DNA of 64,000 nt from Paragordius varius (lineage: Eukaryota; Nematomorpha), in NCBI GenBank assembly GCA_964247055.1, contig OZ176058.1, positions 620,001 to 684,000 on the forward strand, in the 5' to 3' direction. Under the pieces are notes generated by a model. It saw only the letters and a list, made by a program, of their open reading frames with translations. It did no database searches and was not told the DNA's origin. The position numbers were made by a program, and so were the translations under genes. Shown piece after piece: positions 1-12,340 of the stretch. Numbering within the stretch: position 1 is the first letter of the stretch; each line of letters opens with the position of its first letter.

Positions 1-922
1 TTTGGTTTTTAAACTGATTTTGATTTAACAACAAAAATTTTAAACCCTGAAACTAATCAAAACTTGAAATTTTACGCAAATTGGTATTTATTTTTAATAA
101 CTAATTTTTTTTATAATAATTTCTAATTTTTTATTTAAATTTAATTTATTTTTAATATAGATTTTTATCTAAATTAATTTATTATTATATACTTTTTAAG
201 AAATTTAATTCGAAAAAATTTATTAAATTTGGCTTAAGAACAAAAATTTTAAACCCTGAAACTAATCAAAACTTGAAATTTTTGCAAATTGGTAATTATA
301 TATTTATAAAAATTAAATTTATTTTATATTTTAAAAAAAATTTATATTTATTTAAATATTTTGAAAAATTATTTTTTTATATATTTTTATAGAATTTTGA
401 TCAGAAAAAATGGGGTTTTTGTAAAGTATTACTTTATGACTTTAATTTAAAACTCTTTGGTTTTTAAGCTAAATTTTATTTAAAAACATAAATTTAAAAC
501 TGTAAAACTAATCAAAAATTAAAATTTTAAGCAAATTGGTATCATAATCTATTATTTATTATAAAATTTTAATTTTTGATAATTTATTTAAAATTAATTT
601 ATTTTTATATATTTTTGTTAGATTTAAATTAAAAAAATTATTTTTAAATTATTTTATTATGACTTTTAAATTTTGCATTTTTAAGCTAAATTAGATTTAA
701 AAACATAGATTTTAAACCCCGAAACGCAAATTGGTATTTATATTTTAAAAATTAATTATTGTAATTATAATTTTTTAACATATTAAAAAATAATTTAGGT
801 ATTATATTATAATTTTAAGTTTTAATTTTATAATTTAAAAATTAATCTAGATTTTTCAGATATTATTCATTTTTTTCATTTAACCGTGAAATGAATCAAA
901 ATTTGAAATTTTAAGCAAAAAG
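1..922 (+). repeat. Array of decayed 3' exon ends (gene 1, exon A)
   Basis: Five degenerate tandem copies of one exon 3' end with a donor site end near 83, 291, 538, 733 and 922. Each carries variants of 'aaccctgaaactaatcaaaa' followed by 'gcaaattg|gta'. The best frame of the first copy reads DFDLTTKILNPETNQNLKFY then AN(W), and its phase fits the next exon at 2868. A stop at 10-12 and the general polarity of such arrays suggest that the working exon lies just left of the window and that these are downstream partial copies. Confidence 0.6.
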
Positions 923-1024
923 GTAATTATTTTTTATTATTAAGTTAAAATTATTTTTTAAAAGTGACTAAAAATTTAAATAATATAGGTAATTTTCATG
1001 ATATTTCAGATATTCTAATATATT

Positions 1025-1293
1025 ACAGGAATGAAATTATACGGACAAAACGTAAAAATATTTTTTTCTAAAACACAACCCAACCATACTTTAATCTTAA
1101 TTTTTTTTATATTGTTTCAAATTACAAAGTATTATAGAAATGTTAATTGGTAACTTAATTAATCATATATTTTACAATTGTAATAAAATATTTTTTATAG
1201 GATAAATAAGGTTTAAAAAAGTATGGGGTTGTATTTTGAAAAAAAAGTTTGTCTTTATATTTTTATATTTTTCCTCTCGTATAATTTTTACTG
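1025..1293. mobile_element. MITE family 1 copy
   Basis: The left arm contains 'gaaattatacggacaaaacg' and the right arm its inverted counterpart, ending 'ataatttttactg'. A central segment has the family's 'ttggtaac...ttttacaattgtaa' core. There is no coding capacity. TA-flanked CAGT ends, clear in better copies, point to Tc1/mariner-type mobilisation. It lies in an intron of gene 1. Confidence 0.75.
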
Positions 1294-1550
1294 CAAAATC
1301 AATTTAACTTTTTTAATATTCTCTTGAGATATATTGAAATCAATTAAATTATTTATAGATTAGAAAGATATGTTTTTTATTATTTTTAAAATAAATTTAA
1401 ATAAAATCTGATAAATTTTTTAAATATTTTAAATAATATTTATCAATTTTATCCTTCATTAAATATCTATATTTCAATATTTTTCTAAAATTAATGATTT
1501 ATTTTTTAAAATTTAAATATTTTTTTTTAAATTAAATTAAAATTATATTT
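1294..1550. other. A/T-rich intron, nothing recognised
   Basis: Low-complexity intronic sequence between a MITE and the first exon-B copy. I see no gene or clear repeat in it. Confidence 0.5.
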
Positions 1551-1551
1551 A

Positions 1552-2710
1552 GGGTTAATTGTGATAAAACAACAGGCAAACTTTATCGAAAGCTATTTAC
1601 ACGATATTTTCCCTCCTATTTGGAATTTTAATTTTTTAATTTTTTAAAAATATTAATATTTTCATAATTATCAATAATTATATGTTCTTACCAAAAAAAT
1701 TTAGTAAATATATAATTAATTAAATAATTATTTTACTTTTTTAATCATAAGATATTCTAAAAATATTAAATTTTTTAAACATTACATTATAAAAAATTTA
1801 TTTTTTACATAATAATTTACTTTATTTCTTATTTATTAATATTATTAATCAAAATTTTTGATTATAAAATTAATTTTATAAAATTTAAAATTTACAAATA
1901 TCTTTTTTAAATTTAAATTTTACTTTTTAAAATAAAATAATTTAAAATAAATTATAATTTTTAGGGTTAATTGTGAAACAACAAGCAAACTTTATCGAAA
2001 GCTATTGAAACGTCCACGATATTTTCCCTCATATTTGAAATTTTAATTTTTTAATTTTTTAAAATTTTGAAAAATTACAAAGTTTTATTAAAAAATATAA
2101 TTATTTATTTAATAAATATTTTGATTAGGGTTTATTGTGATAAAACAATAATAAAAAAATTAAAAAATGACGTCGTTTTTGAAACATTTCAAATTTTTTC
2201 CTAAATAATCCAAATTTTATATTTAAAAATTTATAAACTTTATATAAAATTAATCAAGTTTTTTAATAATATATATTTCAAGATTTTTACAATTAATTTT
2301 AAATATTTTTATTAATAATATATATATATATATTTAAATATTTTATAAATTAATTAACTTTTAATAATTATAAAATTTTATAAATTAAAAATAAATTATT
2401 TTTAGGGTTAATTGTGATAAAACAACAGGCATACTTTATCGAAAGCTATTCAAACGGCCACAATATTTTCCCTCTTATTTGGAATTTAATTTTTAAATTT
2501 TTTAATTTTTTAAAAATATTAAAATTTCAAAAATTAATATGTTTTATAAAATATATTAATTATATTAATTTTTTACTTTTTTAAATATTTTTATAAATTA
2601 AATATTCTTTATTTATTTCAATACAATATTTAGGGATTGTGATAAAACAATACTACAAAATTAAATAATGACGTTCTTCCAGACATTTCAAATTTTTTCC
2701 TAAATAATTC
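1552..2710 (+). repeat. Array of 5' exon ends (gene 1, exon B)
   Basis: Partial copies of the start of exon B, each behind a TTTAG-type acceptor, lie near 1552-1626, 1964-2037 and 2404-2476. More diverged ones lie near 2127-2210 and 2632-2706. They carry 'aacaggcaaactttatcgaa' and stop at 'tttggaatt', where the working exon (2868) continues. Several differences are synonymous (Lys AAG/AAA, Arg CGC/CGT/CGG, Leu TTA/TTG), but the copies also carry small deletions and frame breaks. Confidence 0.8.
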
Positions 2711-2867
2711 TTATTTTATTATATTTATAATATTTTTAATTTTTTTAACTATAAATGATATTAATCAAGTTTTTAATTTAATATATATTTAATATGAAAC
2801 TATTTATTTTATAAATTATTTTATAAATTATTTAATCTTTTTATTAAATTAATTTAATTATTTTTAG

Positions 2868-3043
2868 GGTTAATTGTGATAAAACAACAGGCAAACTTTA
2901 TCGAAAACTATTAAAGCGCCCACAATATTTTCCCTCCTATTTGGAATTACAGCCAGAAACATTTATAGCTCTTGCTAAGCATTTTATACCCAAAACGTAT
3001 AAATATGTAAGTTTTTTTAAAAAAAAAAATTTTTAAATTTAAA

Positions 3044-3094
<51 letters not shown>

Positions 3095-4786
3095 AAATTA
3101 TTTTATAATTATTAAGTAAAAAAAAAACAAATTTTGGTTATTTTGAAAAAAAAAAGTCCAAAAAAATTGTTCAAAAATGGTTCAAAAATCTTTAGTTTTA
3201 GTTAAAACTAAATTTTTTAGGAATTAAGTTAAAAATTCAAAAACTTTTTAAAAAAAAAATTCCTACAAATATTTTATAATAAAATTTTTTATTTAAAATT
3301 AAAAATACTATTTTATTAAGTATTAAATTTCAAAAAATTTGTCTAACTAATATTACAAAAATTGAGGTTTATTGAAATATTTTCCCTCATATTTGGAATT
3401 ACAACCAGAAACATTTATAGCTCTTGCTAAGCATTTTATACCCAAAACGTATAAATATGTAAAATTTTAAAATTTTATTTTAAAAAATATTTAAATTTAA
3501 ATTTTAATATATTGAAATTAATTATTTTTTCATAAAAATTAAGATTTTCTAAATTTTTAAGTAAAAAAATGATTTTTTTCATTAAAATTGAAATTATTTT
3601 ATTACTATTTAGTAAAAATGAAATTATTTATTAAATGAAATTATTTTATAATTATTAAGTAAAAAATAAAATTTGTTCATAAAATTTGAAATTATATTGA
3701 ATAATTTTTACATTAATGAATGGTTTAATAATTCAGAAAGACAATTTTTTAAAAAAATGGATATTAAAAAAGTTTATACCCAAAACGTATAAAAATGTAA
3801 GTTTTATAAAATATATATTCTTCAATATTTTCTAGAAAAATATTCAATTTTATAATTATTTTCACCAAAAAAAAAAATTTTTAGGGTTATAATTTATTTA
3901 AGAAAGTAATCAAAAATATTGATTTATTAAAGGTAAAAATTAAGCAATTTAACGAAACATTAATTTTATAATATTATTTGTTAATTTTACAAAACTATAA
4001 AATATTTACAGTAAAAAATGAAATTATATGGACAAAACGCACAAAAATATAGACAAATATTTTTTTAAATCACAACTAATGATACTTTTTAAAATTTTTA
4101 TTTATAATTTTGAATTTTTTTTATTTTATTTTTTTGGTTTATTATAAAAGAAATAAAAATATTATCAATTTTATATTTTTAAATATCTATTAATAGTTAT
4201 TTTAGTATTTTTTTTATATATAAATAATAATATTTATTTTATAATTTGTATTTATAGATTAATATTTATAATTTATTTTAATATAAGTTTTTTTTAATTA
4301 TCTTTATTTTATTATAATATCAAAAAATATTATGATTATTATATTTTAAAATATCTATTTTATAATTTCACTTTTTTTATATTTTATAATAATTGATAAA
4401 TTTATATATTATAAAATATTAAAATTTTTTATTTTATTCAAAATATATATTTTAAAATATAATATATTTATCATTATTTAAAATTTTTTTATTTTATAAA
4501 TAATAATATTTATAATTTATAAATTTTAAATTTTTTTTTATTTTAATTTTTGGTTCAATATAATATAATTTCAAAAAATATTATGAATTAATTTAGACTA
4601 TTTATAAATTTTTTGTTTTTAATTTATAAATTTTTAAACTTTTTAACTTTATTAAAAATTTTAATTTTTTGGTTTATTATAATATAATTTTAAAACCTTA
4701 ATATTTTAATAAATTTTCTCAAATTATTTTTCAAATTTATATAAATATATTTTAAATTATTTTTACTGCATATTCAATATAAATTT

Positions 4787-4829
<43 letters not shown>

Positions 4830-5018
4830 TATATTTTTCAAAATACATAAAATTTTAAATAATTTATAATTTTTAAAATATTTATAAATTTATAAAATAA
4901 TTAAATTTTTAAAATTTAATTTTTTTTTCGAAAGCTACCCTTAACATCAACCACAAATTGGTTCGCTCTTTTAATTATATATTATTAAATATTTTTTAAA
5001 TTTAAAACATTATAAATT

Positions 5019-5052
<34 letters not shown>

Positions 5053-7428
5053 ATTTATAAATTTTCAAAATATTTATAAATTTTATAAAATCATAAAATT
5101 TTTAATTTTTTTATTAATTTTTTTTCAAAAGGTACCCTTAACATCAACCACAAATTGGTTTGCTCAGGTGATTGGAGAATCTGAATTTGTCCTTAGACCT
5201 AAAGAGCCTTGTGAAAAAATGTGTAATAGATTGGAATTAAATTTAACACCTGGGCAAATTGGTAAATTTTTTAAAAAAATTATTTTTTTTAAATAAAAAA
5301 TTATAAATTTTAAAAACTTTTTTTAAAAATTATTAAAGTTTAAAAAGTTTTTTTGAAAATTATTTTACAAAAAGCTTTATTTTTTGAAATCAAAAATACA
5401 TAGTTTTTACAAAAATTTATCAATTTTTTAATATTACTTGTAATTTTTTAAAATTACTTATTAATTTATTAATTTATAACTAAATTAATATTACTTAATA
5501 TGCGTTATTTTAAAATTTTGATTATTTGAAAATATTAAAAATTAAATTAAAATACTTTACATATATTTCTGATAATTGTTTTAAATGTGAAAAAATGTGC
5601 AATAGATTGGAATTTACTTTAATACCTGGGCAAATTGGTAAAATTTGAATTTTTAATTTAATATATTAAAAATTTTTTAGTATAAGTTTAAAAAGTTATT
5701 TGAGTTTAAAAAGTTTTCAAATTTTATAAAAAATTATTATTTAATTAAAAAATTTATTTTTTGCAAAATTTTTTTTATAAAATTTCTGTTATTTTTTTAA
5801 AATTACTTTTAAATTTATTAATTTATAGCTAAATTAATATTTCTTAATATGCGTTATTTATAATTTTATTTATTTAAAAAAATTCTAAAATTACATTAAA
5901 AATATTTTTACAATAATTAATTTAAACATGTGAAAAAATGTGTAATAGATTGGAATTTAAGTTAACACCCGGGCAAATTGGTAATATATTAAAATTAAAA
6001 AATTTATTTTAAAGATAAAAATTTGAATAAAAAAAAAATGTTTTACAAAATTTTTATATTTACAAAAAAGCTTTATTTTTAAAGTTATAATCTATTATTT
6101 AATTTATAAAATAAAAAAGTTTTATTTTTTAATTATTACATCTTAATTATTTATTTAAAAATTTAATTTAGAAAAATTTATAAAAAATCTTTTTTTATTT
6201 TTAAATATTTTATAAAATTACTTCTTTTAATTATTTATAAAGTTTTGAAACGAAAAAGTTTTCAAAAAAATTATTTCATATTTAGAATGCTTTTTAAAAT
6301 AATTTATAAAGGATTCTTGATTAAATGGTTATTTACTTTACATATATTTCTAATAATTAATTTAAACATGTGAAAAAATGTGTAATAGGTTGGATTTTAA
6401 GTTAACACCTGGTTGGTAAATATTTTTTAAATTAAAAAGTTTTGAAATTTATAAAAATTATAGTATTTTGAAAAAATTATTTTTTTTTTTTTATTTTTAT
6501 AAAATTTATAATTAAAAAATTTATTTTAAAATTTAGAAAAAATTATAGTTTTTACAAAAAAAATAATTTAATATAAAATTTATAAAAATTATAGTATTTT
6601 AAAAAAAATTTCAAAATATATTTTTAAAAAAATATGAAATATTTTAATTTCTAGCTAAATTAATATTTATTATTTTGCGTTTTTAAAATTAGATTACTTA
6701 AAAAAAATTTATATTTAAAATATTTATCACAATATTTAATTTTAAAAAAATGTGTAATAGGTTGGAATTTATATTAACACCTGGGCAAATTGGTAAATAT
6801 TTCTTAAAAATAATAAGTTTTTAAAGTTTAAATAGTTTTTTATTTAATTTTTTATATTTAAATTTTATTGGGTTTATTTTATTAATTTTTTTAATTATAT
6901 ATATATGTGTCATATTTCTATAAATTTAATTTAAACATAGAAAAAAATGTAATAATTTGGTATTTAAGTTAACACCTGGGCAAATTGATAAATATTTTTT
7001 AATTTTAAAAATTCAATTAAATATAGTTTTTTATATAATTTTGAATATTTGAGATGTCTTTTATTGGTTAATTTTTTAATTCTATATATCTAATAATTAA
7101 TTAAAAATTTATTATATATTTTAAATATTCAAATTATTCAAATTTCAATCTTAAAACTGTAATTATTTATATTAAAATTTTCTACGAAAATATTTTATAT
7201 AAAAAAAAATACAAATATTAATAATAATCAAAATAAATTTTATATAAATGAAAAAAAAATTATTTTTATTTATAAAAAAATTTATTATTTAATTTTTATT
7301 TAGTAAATTGGAATTCTAAATTATGGATGGGTTTTCAAAGACCTGTGCCTTATAAAAATCAGTTGGAATCATATGGAACGGATGAATGTATGGGAATTGG
7401 GGGCTCTGCACATTGGAAACAATCTTAA
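2868..7428 (+). CDS. Unrecognised gene 1, C-terminal part (5' partial)
   Basis: Three exons join in frame: 2868-3006 (completes a Trp codon, then VNCDKTTGKLYRKLLKRPQ...), 5132-5261 (VPLTSTTNWFAQVIGESEFV...EPCEKMC...) and 7304-7428 (VNWNSKLWMGFQRPVP...GIGGSAHWKQS, stop TAA). The introns are GT-AG and the phases agree throughout (139, 130 and 125 nt). I do not recognise the family. The visible part is about 130 residues, rich in aromatic residues, with four or five cysteines (NCD, PCEKMC, DEC). That would suit a secreted or lumenal protein, but this is inference. Each exon is flanked by partial copies of itself. The N-terminal part, and so any signal peptide, lies outside the window. Confidence 0.8.
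3377..3800 (+). repeat. Downstream copies of exon B 3' end
   Basis: 3377-3458 repeats the second half of exon B ('acatttatagctcttgctaa' ... 'aaacgtataaatat|gta') including a donor-like end. A shorter scrap of the same end lies at 3776-3800. They follow the working exon, the mirror image of the upstream 5'-end copies. An (AT)n run of about 45 bp lies at 3047-3092. Confidence 0.8.
4009..4095. mobile_element. MITE family 1, left-arm fragment
   Basis: 'cagtaaaaaatgaaattata' followed by the 'ggacaaaacg' and 'agacaaatatttttttaa' blocks of the family's left arm. The rest of the element is absent. Confidence 0.7.
4096..4925. other. Low-complexity A/T intron
   Basis: Intronic sequence made of A/T runs and short direct repeats, with an (AT)n tract at about 4791-4824. 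No gene or named element seen. Confidence 0.5.
4928..4966 (+). repeat. Upstream copy of exon C 5' end
   Basis: 'acccttaacatcaaccacaa' plus 'attggtt' repeats the first codons of exon C (5132-5261), about 200 bp before the working exon. It then diverges into intron sequence. Confidence 0.8.
5587..6988 (+). repeat. Tandem copies of exon C 3' end
   Basis: Five copies of the last about 50 bp of exon C with its donor ('gtgaaaaaatgtgtaataga' ... 'cctgggcaaattg|gta') end near 5637, 5980, 6415, 6792 and 6987. The copies decay outward, and the last two lack parts of the motif. The intron between them is also repeated in diverged form, so the unit is exon end plus intron. Confidence 0.85.
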
Positions 7429-7471
7429 TTCAAAATTAAAATAATTAAAAATAATTTATAATAATTATTAT

Positions 7472-7477
7472 AATAAA
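7472..7477 (+). terminator. Possible poly(A) signal of gene 1
   Basis: AATAAA lies 44 nt after the stop codon. In sequence this rich in A/T the motif is weakly informative. Confidence 0.3.
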
Positions 7478-7686
7478 ATATATCAATATATTTTATAATA
7501 TATAAAAAAAATTTAAATTTAACGTTAAAAATGAAATTAAATAGAAAATTTTAAAGTAAAATATAAAGAATATTTAAAAAATAGTATTATTATAAAAATT
7601 TATTAGGAAAAATATTGTTAATAAAATATTTTAAAAAATAATTTATTTTAATTGTAATAATAATTAATTTAAAAAAATAAATATTT

Positions 7687-8058
7687 AAAAATCAGTTGGA
7701 AACATATGGAACGGATGAATGTATGGGAATTGGGGGCGCGGCACATTGGAAACAATCTTAATTAAAAAATTATTAAAAAAAATCAAAAAATTAAAAATTA
7801 ATATTTAAAATATATATAAAATATATTATATCAATATTAAAAAAAATATAAATAGAAAATTTAATTAAATTAAATAGAAAATTTTAAAGTAAAATATAAA
7901 GAATATTTAAAAATATTAATATAATAAAAAATTATATGTATAAATATTATTTAAACAATAAAATATTTTAAAAATAACTTATAATTTGAATAAAAAATAA
8001 ATATTTAAAAATCAGCTGGAATCATATGGAACGGATGAATATATAATTGGAGCACAAA
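7687..8058 (+). repeat. Downstream copies of the terminal exon of gene 1
   Basis: 7687-7761 repeats the end of the last exon through the stop codon. It differs by Ser to Thr and Ser to Ala changes, and the reading frame is intact. A second, decayed copy lies at about 8008-8058. Both lie beyond the working stop codon, so they are 3' untranslated or intergenic copies. Confidence 0.8.
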
Positions 8059-8605
8059 AATATAATTTTTTTTTAATTTTTTATAAAAAACTGGAAAATA
8101 TAAAAATATTGTATAAAAATTTTAAAATTATATTTAAAATTAGATAATTATAAAAAAAATTTAGAAATATGTTAAATAATAAAAATAAATAATTAAAAAA
8201 AAATTAATAAATTCCTAAAAATTTTTAGAAATATTACTTTTAATATAATTTTTTATATTATTTTCAGAAAATTTTTATTATTTTCAAAAATATTAGACTT
8301 ATACTAAATTGTTTCATATATTTTATATATTATAATAAATAATTTTATTTATCGTGAATTAAAACTTAGTTATAATTTAGGTTCAATAAACTTAAAATTT
8401 TTTATAATTTTATTTATATATATATATAAATATTAATATATTTGAAGAATTTGCTTATATTTTTGTTAAAAATATATTCAGTTCGATTCTAAAATTAATA
8501 AATCAATAAAATTATTATATTTTTCTCTATTTTTTTTACTTTTTTTATATAATAAAAAAATATATATCTAACAATCTAAAATAATTCAAAAAAATTAAAA
8601 CTAGT
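8059..8605. other. Intergenic A/T-rich stretch
   Basis: No gene or recognised repeat seen between the terminal exon copies of gene 1 and the MITE cluster. Confidence 0.5.
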
Positions 8606-9339
8606 GGTATTGAGGAAGTATTTTATTGATAAAATTTGTTGAAATTATACTATGGACAAAAAACAAAATCTGAAATTATACGGACGAAACGTAAAAATAT
8701 ACAGACAAATATTTTTTTCTAAAAAACAATCATACTTTTTTAAACTCTATTAAGATATAACTCATTGTTTTAATTGGCAAAGTGTGAAATATAGATATAT
8801 ATTGGTAACACAATCAAATCTATATTCACAATTGTAACTAAATAGCTTATATATTAGGTTTAAAAAAGTATGGGGTTGTCTTTTAGATAAAAATATTTGT
8901 CTTTATATGTTTACGTTTTGACCATAGTTTAATTTCAGTTTTTACTGTAAAATAGAAATTTGAACTATGGACAAACGAAAACATATCGAGAAAAATACAA
9001 AAAATTTAAAATTTTTGGTATTGAGGAAATTTTAAGTAAAAATTGTTGAAATTATACGTGAGGACAAAATGTAAAAATATAAAGACAAATATTTTTTTTC
9101 TAAAAGACAACCCCATACTTTTTTAAATTTTTTTAATATATAACTCATTGTTTTAATTGGCAAAGTGTGAAATATAGATATATATTGGTAACACAATCAA
9201 ATCAATATACACACAATAGTAACTAAAAGTTTATATATAGAAAGTTTAAGGTTTAAAAAATATGGGGTTGTCTTTTAGGTAAAAATATTTGTCTTTATAT
9301 TTTTACGTTTTGTCCATAGTATAATTTCAGTTTTTAATG
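8606..9339. mobile_element. Tandem pair of MITE family 1 elements with shared flank
   Basis: Two copies (about 8636-8949 and 9034-9339) have the same centre ('ttggtaacacaatcaaatc') and right arms ending in 'tttttactg' or 'tttttaatg'. Both are preceded by 'ggtattgaggaa' (8606 and 9016). The unit of about 410 bp therefore includes flanking DNA. This argues for tandem duplication of the region and against two independent insertions. Confidence 0.75.
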
Positions 9340-9385
9340 TATATTTTATTTTTTTATCATTTATAGATATTTAGATTGATTATTA

Positions 9386-9637
9386 CAGTAAAAATTAAAA
9401 TTTAAACTATGAAAAGTAAAAATATAAAGACAATATTATTTTTTATAAAAACCCATACTTTTTGAATTATGATTCTGTTTTTTAAAATGGCAAAGTATAA
9501 AATAACGATATAAATTAAACACAATCAATTATGTATTTACGATTGCAATCAAATGATATTTATGTAGTTTTTTTGGAAAAAATATTTGTCTTTATATTTT
9601 TACGTTTCGTCCCTCCGTATAATTTCATTTTTTACTG
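9386..9637. mobile_element. MITE family 1 copy
   Basis: It runs from 'cagtaaaaattaaaattt' to 'tttcattttttactg' and is flanked by TA on both sides. The arms are inverted repeats, and the left arm is somewhat decayed. A 78-codon open frame across the right half is a chance reading of the element. Confidence 0.75.
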
Positions 9638-9677
9638 TAACAAATCATCTAAAATAAAAAATATTGACAAAAAATTA

Positions 9678-9941
9678 CAGAAAATTGAAATTAAATGGAC
9701 AAAACCTAAAAATATAAAGACAACCATATATTTATCTAAAAGACAAATATACTTTATAAAACTATAATACCTAGTAAGTTACAATTGTTAAATATATAAT
9801 TAATTGTGTTAGTAATATATAGATCTATTTCACAGTTTTTCATTTAAAACAATGAGTTTTATTTGAATCAATCATATTTAAAAGTATGGTTGTTTTAGAA
9901 AAATTGTATTTATACGTTCTGTATAATTTCAATTTTTACTG
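9678..9941. mobile_element. MITE family 1 copy
   Basis: It starts 'cagaaaattgaaattaaatg' and ends 'ataatttcaatttttactg'. The core 'gttacaattgttaaatatat' lies in the opposite orientation to the 1025 copy. Confidence 0.7.
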
Positions 9942-10740
9942 TGAGTTAATAACTTTATAATAGAAATAAATATTAGAAAAAAATCTATAATAAATAGAAA
10001 ATGGTTAGGAAATTAACATAAAAAATGATTATTTTATTTGAGATTAATTAAATATAAAATATAAAAGCATCTAAATTAAAAAAACAAATTTTTTTTAAAA
10101 GACAACCATACTTTCTAACCCTTTAAATCTTTCTGTAAATCATATTTAAAAACAGTAAAATATAAAATTAATTGTGTGCTATAATATTAATTAATAACTT
10201 CATAGAAATAAATATTGGAAACAAAAATCTATAATAAAAAATTATCTGCAAAATTAACACAATGAATAAATAATTTTTGCGATTAATTAAAATTAAAATA
10301 TAAACATATTAAATTAAAAAAACAAAATTTTTTTTAAAGGACAACCATACTTTTTTAAAATTTCTGCAAATCATATTTAAACACAATCGTAAAATATAAA
10401 GTTCATTGTGTTCCTGGATAATATATTAGCTAATACTTTATAAAAGTAATAAATATAAGAAACATAAATCTACAATAAAAAAATATCTACAAAATTTAAA
10501 AGAATGTTATTTAGATTAATTTATTTAAAATATAAGTATATTGAATTATTAAAAAACAAAATTTTTTTTGGATTAATTAATTTAAAATATAAAAGTATAT
10601 TAAATTATAAAAAAAAAATTTTTTTAACAATCATATAATTTCTAATTCTAAATCTTTCTATATATTATTCAAAAACAATCGTAATATATTAATTGCGTTC
10701 ACAAATATATCTCTATTAAATACTTTGGCATCTAATTAAT
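9942..10740. repeat. Tandem amplification of a MITE internal segment
   Basis: Three to four diverged units of roughly 240 bp each carry 'aaaagacaaccatacttt' or 'aaaggacaaccatacttt', a piece resembling 'taaattaattgtgt' and then 'aataaatattggaaac'. They contain the inner part of the family 1 left arm and centre but not the outer termini. They probably spread by local duplication and not by transposition. Confidence 0.6.
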
Positions 10741-10746
10741 AAATTA

Positions 10747-11040
10747 TAGTAAAATTGAAAATATACAAACAATATGTGAAAATATAAAGACATATATTTT
10801 TTCGTTAACAGATAACCATACTTTTTAAATCTTGATTTTATAAATATAACTAACTCTTTGTTTTAAATTGCATAATTATAAAATTGATATGTATATTGGT
10901 GACACAATCAATTCTTTATTTTACAATTGTAACAAAATAAAAATTTTATAAGATATATAAAGGTTTAAAATGTATGGTTGTCTTTTTAAAAAAATTGTCT
11001 TTATATTTTTACACATTTTGTCCGTATAAAATTTTTACTG
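10747..11040. mobile_element. MITE family 1 copy, long form
   Basis: Both arms and the centre 'ttggtgacacaatcaattct' are present. It ends 'taaaatttttactg' followed by TA. A second copy of the right arm only follows at 11055-11145. Confidence 0.8.
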
Positions 11041-11054
11041 TATATATCAAAAAA

Positions 11055-11145
11055 TGAAGTTTAGTATAGGGGGTATCTTTAGAAAAAACAAAAAATTGTC
11101 TTTATATTTTAACACATTTTGTCCGTATAATTTCAATTTTTACTG
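11055..11145. mobile_element. MITE family 1, extra right arm
   Basis: 'attgtctttatattttaaca' through 'tttcaatttttactg' plus TA repeats the right end of the preceding element almost exactly, including the 'acacattttgtccg' variant. This indicates local duplication. Confidence 0.7.
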
Positions 11146-11224
11146 TATTTTCTGATGTTAGAACTATTTAAGTCCTTATATCGAAAAATCGCAAAATTTA
11201 CGCATCAGTTTATTGTGGAAATTA

Positions 11225-11469
11225 CAGTCATGTATCCTTTATTTTATCAAAAATTTATTTATTTTCGTTAAATAAGGGCGTATAAATATTTTTGTTAAAG
11301 AATGGAAAAAACAAGAAAGAGCTCTATGGTAATTTTTATACTTTTTTTTGATGAATATGATATTGTTAATATCATAGAGCTCTTGTATTTTTCCATTCTT
11401 TAATAAATATTTATACCCCCATTTAACGAAAAAAAATATATTTTTGATAAAATAAAGGATACATGACTG
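11225..11469. mobile_element. MITE family 3, near-perfect hairpin
   Basis: A 245-bp palindrome begins 'cagtcatgtatcctttattt' and ends with its inverse '...aggatacatgactg', flanked by TA on each side. The arms run about 110 bp each into 'gagctctatg'/'catagagctc' around a short loop. The arms are better preserved than those of family 1, so it may be younger. No coding capacity; TA target and CAGT ends suggest a Tc1/mariner relative. Confidence 0.85.
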
Positions 11470-11744
11470 TATATCTTAAAGTTAATTTTTGTTTTTTTAG
11501 ATATATTAAATGATTCCTTATTTATTCCACACTATAGTAAATGTTGAATATACAATTTTTTCATTTCAAACACATAACTTTGTTTAATTTATTCAATATT
11601 TTGTTGTTTTTTTCATACACTATTGTTGTGTTGCATATTGCCCAATATAGTTTAAATGAATAAGCAACCATTAAATTGCATACTTTAATAAGTGATATAA
11701 AAAACAGTCTGCTTAAATTTTTAATATTTTGGTTAAAAATATTA

Positions 11745-12018
11745 CAGTAAAAATTAAATTTATATGGACAAACTGTGGATATCAAAAGACATTTTTTTTT
11801 TCTAAAAGACAACCATACTTATTAAATCTTGATCATTATAATATAATTTTCAACTGCACGGTATAAAATAGTGATGTAAATTGGTAACACAATTAATCAT
11901 ATATTTTACAAAAATATGAAAAATTAATGTTTGAAAATGTATAGTTTAGTCCTTTGAAAAAAGATATTTGTCTTTATATTTTTACGTTTTGATCGTATAA
12001 TTTCCACAATTTACACTG
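11745..12018. mobile_element. MITE family 1 copy
   Basis: It is flanked by TA, starts 'cagtaaaaattaaatttata' and ends 'atttacactg'. The centre includes 'attggtaacacaattaatca'. The overlapping 83-codon minus-strand frame (11561-11812) is not supported as a gene. Confidence 0.8.
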
Positions 12019-12340
12019 TAATTAAACTTGCTCGCTTTTCTTTTTGGTATTTATTAGTGACAAAAAAACTAGGATATTAAAGCTAAAAATAAAAACAGTT
12101 AAAAGAATTATTAATGGATATAAAGATTATAAATTGGTAAATACAGTAAAAAATATAAATCTCTTCTAATAAATATAAATTTTGAATACAAAACAATTTT
12201 GGTATGTAGAAAATAATTTACCGAAATTCTATGATATATAAAAAAATTTAAGAGAGAGTATTATAATTGGCTATGAAAGTATTAAAATTGGTGAATAGAT
12301 CAAGTTTAAAATATATAAATATAAAAATATATTATTAGCT
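12019..12340. other. Intergenic stretch, nothing recognised
   Basis: A/T-rich spacer between the MITE cluster and a family 2 element. No gene seen. Confidence 0.5.

Noticed and set aside
8606-12018. Retroviral or LTR-element remnants
   Set aside because: The repeats are terminal inverted repeats with TA flanks and no reverse-transcriptase, capsid or primer-binding signal.
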